NCBI GenBank assembly: GCA_947629075.1
Contig: CANRCI010000040.1
Span: 1-11,521 of the forward strand
Direction: 5' to 3'
DNA length: 11,521 nt
Origin: an uncultured Bacilli bacterium
GTDB taxonomy: Bacteria; Bacillota_I; Bacilli_A; RF39; UBA660
A program made the translations under genes and the position numbers. The first letter of the stretch is position 1. Each line of letters starts with the position of its first letter. The notes under the pieces were generated by a model. It was given only the letters and a program-made list of their open reading frames with translations, was not told where the DNA came from and did no database searches. Of this stretch, positions 7,669 to 11,521 are shown in pieces.

Positions 7669-8019
7669 TTAATTTAACCTATCATTAATGCTATCTTGAA
7701 TCACTTTTTTAACGTTTTGTAGTGTGTTATTTAAATCTTCTTGCACATAAGTAAATTCTTGGTAAAGAGGAATCTCGTTTAATTGCTTCAAAAGATCATT
7801 ATTCATCTTTTCTAAAGAGCTGGTATCTTCTCGCAACACTTCTTTTTTAACAATCTTTTTTTGAATCTCTTTAACTTGCTCAATTAATTGCATTATTTCT
7901 TCATTACTACGAGTTTTACTAGATAATTCTAAATATTTTTGATATTCATCGCTATTTTTGATCAAAGCAATTATCTCATCTAGCTTTTCAATGATTTCCT
8001 CATTCACTAATTTCACCAT
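7669..8019 (-). CDS. ymcA: YlbF/YmcA (RicA/RicF) family protein, cysteine-free
   Basis: Small all-helical protein of 116 residues in the Com_YlbF family. In B. subtilis, RicA (YmcA), RicF (YlbF) and RicT (YaaT) form a complex needed for RNase Y-dependent mRNA processing, competence and biofilm. Seen: heptad-like helices (EEIIEKLDEIIALIKNSDEY) and the family pattern SSKTRSNEEIMQLIEQVKEIQK, then LNEIPLYQEFTYVQEDLN. Location supports the call: B. subtilis ymcA follows miaB. I chose the ATG at 8017-8019, with GGAG 5 bases upstream (8025-8028), over a start at 8046 that has no SD and would overlap miaB by 47 bases; the chosen start overlaps by 20, suggesting translational coupling. The protein has no cysteine and no C-terminal tail of the sort that, from memory, carries Fe-S ligands in the Bacillus proteins. 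RicA versus RicF is not proven. No clear terminator follows the stop. Confidence 0.8.
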   Translation of the reverse strand: MVKLVNEEIIEKLDEIIALIKNSDEYQKYLELSSKTRSNEEIMQLIEQVKEIQKKIVKKEVLREDTSSLEKMNNDLLKQLNEIPLYQEFTYVQEDLNNTLQNVKKVIQDSINDRLN

Positions 8020-9412
8020 CCAAGCTCCAAGTTTTAGCACTGACAACTTTTACAGGGACTATTTTCCCAATCAGAGAAGCACTACCTTTAAAATTGATCA
8101 GTTTATTAGTATCGGTATAACCGAATAGTTCTTTCTTTTTATCCGAAATTCCTTCGACTAAAACGGGAACTATTTTACCTTCTAATTTTTTATTGTTCTC
8201 TAAGAAGTATTTGTTTACCACCTTGTTAAGTCTTTGAAGCCTATCTTCAGCTACTTCTTGTGGTATTTGTCCCTCTAATTTAGCTGCTGCTGTTCCTTCT
8301 CTTTTAGAATAGATAAAAGTAAAAGCGTTATCGAATTTGCAATATTCACACAGATCCAATGTCTCTTTAAAATCTTCTTCCGTCTCAGTTGGAAAACCAA
8401 CAATTATATCTGTCGATATACTGACGTTTTTTATTCTGTTACGAATCTTATCGAATAGTTTTAAATAATCTTCTTTCGTATACCTTCTACCCATCAATTT
8501 TAAAATGCGACTTGATCCCGATTGCACAGGTAGATGAACGTAAGGCATAACATTATCATATTTAGCAATGACATCAATCATCTCATCGGTAAAATCCCAC
8601 GGATGACTAGTCATAAAACGAATTCTAGGAATTTTAGTCTTACTGACATCTTCTAGTAATTTATCCATTCCGTATTCATAATCCAAATCTTTTCCATAAG
8701 CATTGACATTCTGTCCTAAAAGGGTAACTTCTTGGTAACCATCACGAACCAATGCCTCTACTTCCCTTACTATATCTTTAGGATCTCTACTTCTCTGTTC
8801 ACCACGAGTATAAGGAACTATACAATAGGTACAAAACTTATCACAACCATATATGATATTGACATAAGCTTTATATTTACTATCTCTTTTAACAGGAATA
8901 TCTTCAACTATATTTCCTTCTTTACTCATAACTTCTATCTCTTGATCATTACTATTTATAGCATCGTTTAAGATAAATGGCAGACGATGAATATTATGAG
9001 TACCAAAAACGAAATTGACATATTTATATCTATTTATTATTTGTGATACTACTCCCTCTTCCTGAGCCATACATCCACAAAGACCAATAATTAAATCTTT
9101 ATTATTTTCTTTAACATGTTTTAGTCTCCCCAACATACCGAAAGCTTTGTTGTGAGCATTTTCTCTAATCGAACAAGTATTTAAAAGAGCAAGATCACAA
9201 TTTTTATAGTCATCAGTTTCCTCAAACCCTAAACTTTCCAACATCGCCTTAATGTTTTCACTATCGTGTTCATTCATCTGACATCCATAAGTCTTTAAAA
9301 AATACTTCTTACCACGACCAATTTCTTTTAATTCTTCAGGTAATTGATAAAACTCTTTAATTACTTCTTCACGATTACGCTTTCTAGCTTTTACATAATC
9401 AGGTAGTTCCAT
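8000..9412 (-). CDS. miaB: tRNA-2-methylthio-N6-dimethylallyladenosine synthase MiaB
   Basis: Radical-SAM methylthiotransferase that adds a methylthio group to i6A37 of tRNAs reading UNN codons. The 470-residue protein has all three parts: an N-terminal MTTase domain with auxiliary cluster cysteines C44 (KTYGCQMNEHDSE), C80 (LLNTCSIRENA) and C114 (LCGCMAQEEG); a radical SAM barrel with C190-x3-C194-x2-C197 (YGCDKFCTYCIVPYTRG) and HLPVQSGSSRILKLMGR; and a TRAM domain at about 406-469 (EGKIVPVLVEG...IGKIVPVKVV). Motifs are full MiaB type rather than MtaB or RimO. The first 35 residues are an extra charged N-terminal extension before the MTTase domain, common in Firmicutes. The start ATG at 9410-9412 has AGGAAAG 10 bases upstream. 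It is first in an overlapping pair with the RicA-like gene. Confidence 0.97.
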   Translation of the reverse strand: MELPDYVKARKRNREEVIKEFYQLPEELKEIGRGKKYFLKTYGCQMNEHDSENIKAMLESLGFEETDDYKNCDLALLNTCSIRENAHNKAFGMLGRLKHVKENNKDLIIGLCGCMAQEEGVVSQIINRYKYVNFVFGTHNIHRLPFILNDAINSNDQEIEVMSKEGNIVEDIPVKRDSKYKAYVNIIYGCDKFCTYCIVPYTRGEQRSRDPKDIVREVEALVRDGYQEVTLLGQNVNAYGKDLDYEYGMDKLLEDVSKTKIPRIRFMTSHPWDFTDEMIDVIAKYDNVMPYVHLPVQSGSSRILKLMGRRYTKEDYLKLFDKIRNRIKNVSISTDIIVGFPTETEEDFKETLDLCEYCKFDNAFTFIYSKREGTAAAKLEGQIPQEVAEDRLQRLNKVVNKYFLENNKKLEGKIVPVLVEGISDKKKELFGYTDTNKLINFKGSASLIGKIVPVKVVSAKTWSLDGEISE

Positions 9413-9434
9413 AGTATCACTTCTTTCCTCACAT

Positions 9435-9440
9435 ATTATA
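9435..9440 (-). promoter_or_regulatory. Candidate miaB -10 element
   Basis: TATAAT on the minus strand, 23 bases from the miaB ATG. The expected -35 position reads TTTCTT, which is weak and lies in the T tract of the upstream terminator. The leader would be about 15 bases. Confidence 0.4.
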
Positions 9441-9446
9441 CTAAAA

Positions 9447-9480
9447 CTTTAAAATAAAAGAAAGTACTAAACAGTACCTT
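9447..9480 (-). terminator. Weak intrinsic terminator after the ankyrin gene, overlapping its stop
   Basis: Minus strand: AAGGTACT, loop GTTT, AGTACTTT (8-bp stem with one G-T pair, 9461-9480), then CTTTTATTTT. The stop codon (9467-9469) is in the 3' arm. The stem is weak, so some read-through into miaB is plausible. Confidence 0.6.
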
Positions 9481-10159
9481 CTCTAAGAATATAATTTATT
9501 ATATTATCCATACTACTAGTCTTATTATTAAAAACTTCTTCTTTAATAATATCTATATTTTCTTTAAAAAGATTGATCAATTTCTCCATTCTTGGAACAA
9601 GACTCTTATCTTCTAAGTTATTGATAATTATTTCCAAATTAGTAACTTTACTATACTTGCCATATTTATTAGTCTTTATATAAGTATCATAAATCTTTTT
9701 AAAAGATGCTATATCTATATTATTAAATCTTTTATCTTCAAGTATTTTAACTGTTGTATAAATGTAATTACTATTAATTGACTTATCTAATATTGTTTCA
9801 CCATTATTATTTTTGATATTAGGCATAAAATTTTTGTTCTTTCTAAGTTGTTTAATTATATCCATAACATTTACATAATTGATCGAAACTAGTGTATGAG
9901 CAAAAGTATCACCATCATTATTTTGATGATTCACATCCCACTCTTTATTTTTCATATGTTTCAAAACCATCTTATATTGACCTTTTTTTAGAAGTCTTAC
10001 TAAGATATTGTTTCCAAACTCATCACATATATTGATATCTACTTTTTTCTTAGACAAAATATAATCAACGATATCGAAATACCCTTCCTTAACCAATTCA
10101 AAAATCAGGGATGGTTCTTCCTCACAAGCTAAAATAGCTTTTTCTTCATTGTAAAACAT
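9467..10159 (-). CDS. Ankyrin-repeat protein, 230 aa
   Basis: Probable cytoplasmic protein-protein interaction module; no signal peptide or membrane helix. Seen: about four degenerate ankyrin repeats at residues 13-43, 46-78, 80-116 and 117-145, with the hairpin signatures DEFGNNILVRLLKKG, NNDGDTFAHTLV and NNNGETILDKSI at regular spacing of about 35. A Lys/Asn-rich helical tail with no recognisable motif follows (146-230). No enzymatic domain is attached. I chose the ATG at 10157-10159, preceded by AGAGGTG (10171-10177), over a start at 10213 that would lie on the -10 of a very good promoter. The target protein cannot be inferred. Ankyrin proteins in bacteria can be housekeeping scaffolds or host-directed effectors; with no secretion signal, neither is favoured. 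Neighbours (miaB, a lysine-rich membrane protein) give no functional hint. Confidence 0.8.
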   Translation of the reverse strand: MFYNEEKAILACEEEPSLIFELVKEGYFDIVDYILSKKKVDINICDEFGNNILVRLLKKGQYKMVLKHMKNKEWDVNHQNNDGDTFAHTLVSINYVNVMDIIKQLRKNKNFMPNIKNNNGETILDKSINSNYIYTTVKILEDKRFNNIDIASFKKIYDTYIKTNKYGKYSKVTNLEIIINNLEDKSLVPRMEKLINLFKENIDIIKEEVFNNKTSSMDNIINYILREGTV

Positions 10160-10203
10160 TTTTCTTTTTACACCTCTTCTTTCAATGCACGTGACAGTTA
10201 GAT

Positions 10204-10232
10204 ATTCTAGCAAAAAAGACGAATTTTGTCAA
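10204..10232 (-). promoter_or_regulatory. Strong promoter of the ankyrin gene
   Basis: Minus strand: perfect TTGACA (10227-10232), 17-base spacer, TAGAAT (10204-10209, 5 of 6) with a TGC extension. Transcription should begin near 10197, giving a leader of about 38 bases to the ATG at 10159. Confidence 0.8.
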
Positions 10233-10243
10233 ATTAAAGGCAT

Positions 10244-10270
10244 AAAAAAAGCTACTCAAGTAGTAGCTTT
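10244..10270 (-). terminator. Intrinsic terminator of the lysine-rich membrane protein gene
   Basis: Minus strand: AAAGCTACT, 5-base loop, AGTAGCTTT (10248-10270) running straight into four more T. The stem starts 2 bases after the stop codon. It lies just before the ankyrin promoter and separates the two units. Confidence 0.85.
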
Positions 10271-10272
10271 TA

Positions 10273-10947
10273 CTAGTTAAATACATCACATACGGTATTT
10301 TCATTTTTTGGAATATCGTACTTTAAAGTTATTGTTTTAGTTAGGAAACCACGCTTAACTTCGACATCGTACAAAGAGAATCTACCCTCACTACTGTAGT
10401 AAACTGCTCCTTCGTGATCAGCACAATTGTAAATCATAAAATTGTTCTGTAGATAATCATCTAAGAAATCATCAACTACACTCTTTCTTCTGATTGTCAT
10501 AAAAGTTAATTCACCTTTTCGATCACTTACAAAATAAGAGAATCTAGGCAACTTAACAGTTAATTCCGTATTTTGATCTATCTTTTTAACATATTCTGTT
10601 CTGAAAAAAGTTTTATTAATAATTAATATAGACAAAATAACAGTTAAAACAACTAAAATGGTATAGATTACATCGCGATTACGACGTTTGTATTCCTCTA
10701 CTATTTGGTGCTCTTTTTCTTCTTTTTTGATTTGAACTTCTCTTTTTTGTGTTTCTTTATCTATTACTGGTTTAGGACTAGTCTCTTTTTTAACAGTACT
10801 TTTCTTCACTGCTTTCTTTTCAGATGGAGCCGCTTTAACAGTTTTTACTGTTTTGGTAGTCTTTTTAGCAGCTGGCTTTGAAGTTGCCTTCTTTTTAGTC
10901 TTTGCTCCAGCAGTCGTTTTTTTCTTTTTATTTTCTTTTTCTTCCAT
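10273..10947 (-). CDS. Single-pass membrane protein with a histone-H1-like lysine-rich cytoplasmic tail
   Basis: Unrecognised 224-residue protein with a clear plan. Residues 5-60 are a low-complexity Lys/Ala/Thr/Pro segment (KKKTTAGAKTKKKATSKPAAKK and similar), like the basic tails of histone H1 or bacterial HU/Hc1-type proteins. Residues 61-92 are a charged probable helix (KREVQIKKEEKEHQIVEEYKRR). Residues 93-111 are one membrane helix (VIYTILVVLTVILSILIIN). Residues 112-224 form an outside domain of beta-like pattern with two cysteines, C175 and C220, which could pair. The positive-inside rule puts the basic tail in the cytoplasm. SD GAGG at 10955-10958 and a TTGAAT-17-TATAAT promoter support the start. 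The tail could bind nucleic acid or acidic surfaces or be merely a linker; this is inference. It is monocistronic with its own terminator. Confidence 0.8.
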   Translation of the reverse strand: MEEKENKKKKTTAGAKTKKKATSKPAAKKTTKTVKTVKAAPSEKKAVKKSTVKKETSPKPVIDKETQKREVQIKKEEKEHQIVEEYKRRNRDVIYTILVVLTVILSILIINKTFFRTEYVKKIDQNTELTVKLPRFSYFVSDRKGELTFMTIRRKSVVDDFLDDYLQNNFMIYNCADHEGAVYYSSEGRFSLYDVEVKRGFLTKTITLKYDIPKNENTVCDVFN

Positions 10948-10990
10948 ACTAATTCCTCACTATCAATCTACTCTTCTATTCTTTAAAGTT

Positions 10991-11019
10991 ATTATAATAT
11001 AGATAACAATTTTATTCAA
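10991..11019 (-). promoter_or_regulatory. Promoter of the lysine-rich membrane protein gene
   Basis: Minus strand: TTGAAT (11014-11019, 4 of 6), 17-base spacer, perfect TATAAT (10991-10996). The leader is about 37 bases. Confidence 0.65.
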
Positions 11020-11027
11020 GTCCACAT

Positions 11028-11049
11028 AAAAAGAAGAATTAATCTTCTT
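11028..11049 (-). terminator. Weak intrinsic terminator of the acidic small protein gene
   Basis: Minus strand: AAGAAGA, loop TTAAT, TCTTCTT (7-bp stem, 11031-11049) then TTT. The TAA stop (11039-11041) forms part of the loop. The stem is AT-rich and short, so termination may be partial. Confidence 0.5.
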
Positions 11050-11191
11050 CTAAAATACTTTCATATAAATCTTCAGCTACTTCTACTTTGGCATCTTTAT
11101 CTTCTTTTTCTATTTCTTCTTCATTAGATTCCAAGTCTTCTAGCTTTTCCCAATACTTAATCCATTCTCTATCCAACGCAATCACTTCCAT
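11039..11191 (-). CDS. Very acidic small protein, 50 aa, unknown function
   Basis: I do not recognise it. With the ATG at 11189-11191 it has 50 residues, of which 21 are Asp or Glu and 6 Lys or Arg, so it is strongly negative. The N-terminal third has two Trp in a possible amphipathic helix (DREWIKYWEKLEDLE); the rest is probably disordered apart from a short terminal helix (VAEDLYESILEED). There is no good SD for this ATG (TTAGG only). A TTG start at about residue 6 would have GGAAGTG 6 bases upstream and give 45 residues; the longer frame from 11236 adds a hydrophobic leader but no SD. The frame is short but composition and the hairpin after its stop favour a real gene. It is divergent from the tRNA pair. 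A partner could be the very basic protein encoded next downstream, but that is only charge complementarity. Confidence 0.55.
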   Translation of the reverse strand: MEVIALDREWIKYWEKLEDLESNEEEIEKEDKDAKVEVAEDLYESILEED

Positions 11192-11279
11192 ACCTAAACT
11201 AACATAAAATATTGATAAAGTAAATTTTAATATCAATCAAAAATGTCAAACTTTACATTATATTTTTTGAAGATAATTG

Positions 11280-11308
11280 TTGACTATCCTTATTTGATAC
11301 GTTATAAT
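11280..11308 (+). promoter_or_regulatory. tRNA operon promoter
   Basis: TTGACT (11280-11285, 5 of 6), 17-base spacer, perfect TATAAT (11303-11308). Predicted start near 11315, giving a leader of about 35 bases before tRNA-Ser. The 10-bp palindrome TAGTCGACTA at 11313-11322 covers the predicted start. Confidence 0.8.
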
Positions 11309-11349
11309 TTAGTAGTCGACTAATTTTATATATTGAATTTGTAGGCTAT

Positions 11350-11440
11350 GGAGACATACTCAAGAGGCTGAAGAGGCGCCCCTGCTAAGGGTGTAGGTCG
11401 GGAAACTGGCGCGAGGGTTCAAATCCCTCTGTCTCCGCCA
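11350..11440 (+). tRNA. tRNA-Ser (GCT anticodon)
   Basis: A 91-base class II tRNA. Acceptor stem GGAGACA (11350-11356) pairs with TGTCTCC (11430-11436), discriminator G, and an encoded CCA at 11438-11440. Anticodon stem CGCCC/GGGTG (11377-11381, 11389-11393) has a 7-base loop with GCT at 11384-11386. A long variable arm typical of serine tRNA follows, and the T arm is GAGGG-TTCAAAT-CCCTC. It reads AGC/AGU serine codons. Confidence 0.97.
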
Positions 11441-11444
11441 TAAC

Positions 11445-11520
11445 GGGCTGTTAGCTCAGTTGGTAGAGCAACTGACTCTTAATCAGTGGGTCTAGGGTTC
11501 GAATCCCTAACAGCCCACCA
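11445..11520 (+). tRNA. tRNA-Lys (CTT anticodon)
   Basis: A 76-base tRNA. Acceptor stem GGGCTGT (11445-11451) pairs with ACAGCCC (11510-11516), discriminator A, encoded CCA at 11518-11520. Anticodon stem ACTGA/TCAGT encloses the loop CTCTTAA with CTT at 11478-11480. It reads AAG. It lies 4 bases after tRNA-Ser and shares its promoter; further tRNAs may continue past the window. Confidence 0.97.
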
Positions 11521-11521
11521 T

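Noticed and set aside
8020..8046. Upstream start for the RicA-like gene
   Set aside because: No SD; GGAG at 8025-8028 fits the ATG at 8019 and matches the usual family N-terminus.
10160..10213. 18-codon N-terminal extension of the ankyrin protein
   Set aside because: It overlaps the -10 of a strong promoter, so the ATG at 10213 would not be in the transcript; AGAGGTG serves the ATG at 10159.
11211..11237. 7-bp inverted repeat ATTGATA/TATCAAT with 13-base spacer upstream of the acidic protein gene
   Set aside because: Short, AT-only-like arms in AT-rich DNA with a long spacer; expected by chance. A hairpin or operator cannot be supported.
11244..11249. Perfect minus-strand TTGACA as -35 for the acidic protein gene
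   Set aside because: The -10 position 17 bases downstream reads AATTTA and neighbouring registers are no better, so no promoter is called for this gene.
1..11521. CRISPR array, insertion sequence, riboswitch or defence system
   Set aside because: No regularly spaced repeats, no transposase or nuclease genes, and no intergenic region longer than about 135 bases that could hold a riboswitch with recognisable motifs.

Overview
The window is AT-rich (genes, leaders and spacers alike) and reads like a small-genome, low-GC Bacillota/Mollicutes-type bacterium. The strongest taxonomic clue is a miaB gene overlapping a YlbF/YmcA-family gene, the same order as ymcB(miaB)-ymcA in Bacillus. Compact spacing, SD-type ribosome binding sites and TGnTATAAT promoters agree with this. 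The exact lineage cannot be read from the window; an uncultured gut Bacilli/RF39-like group is a guess.

Layout: nearly everything is on the minus strand. From right to left on the minus strand (transcription order) there is a very acidic 50-residue protein, a lysine-rich single-pass membrane protein, an ankyrin-repeat protein, miaB overlapping a ricA/ymcA-like gene, a 277-residue protein of unknown function with a palindromic leader, a Xer tyrosine recombinase, a giant divergent SecA ATPase (1260 residues), and the first 410 codons of pyruvate phosphate dikinase, which runs off the left edge. The only plus-strand genes are a six-helix DUF308/HdeD-like membrane protein, divergent from secA and convergent with xer, and a tRNA-Ser(GCT)/tRNA-Lys(CTT) pair at the right edge with its own promoter.

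Most genes look like separate transcription units. Five of the six hairpin terminators overlap the stop codon of the gene they end, including one shared hairpin that contains the stops of both the DUF308 gene and xer. The only clear translational coupling is miaB/ricA.

Most worth a second look: the SecA paralogue, with enlarged crosslinking and NBD2 regions, a degenerate core motif and no zinc tail; the unrecognised 277-residue protein behind a promoter and 10-bp-arm palindrome; the membrane protein with a histone-H1-like cytoplasmic tail; and a RicA-like protein with no cysteine. No CRISPR array, insertion sequence, prophage or defence island is visible. No gene-free stretch exceeds about 135 bases.
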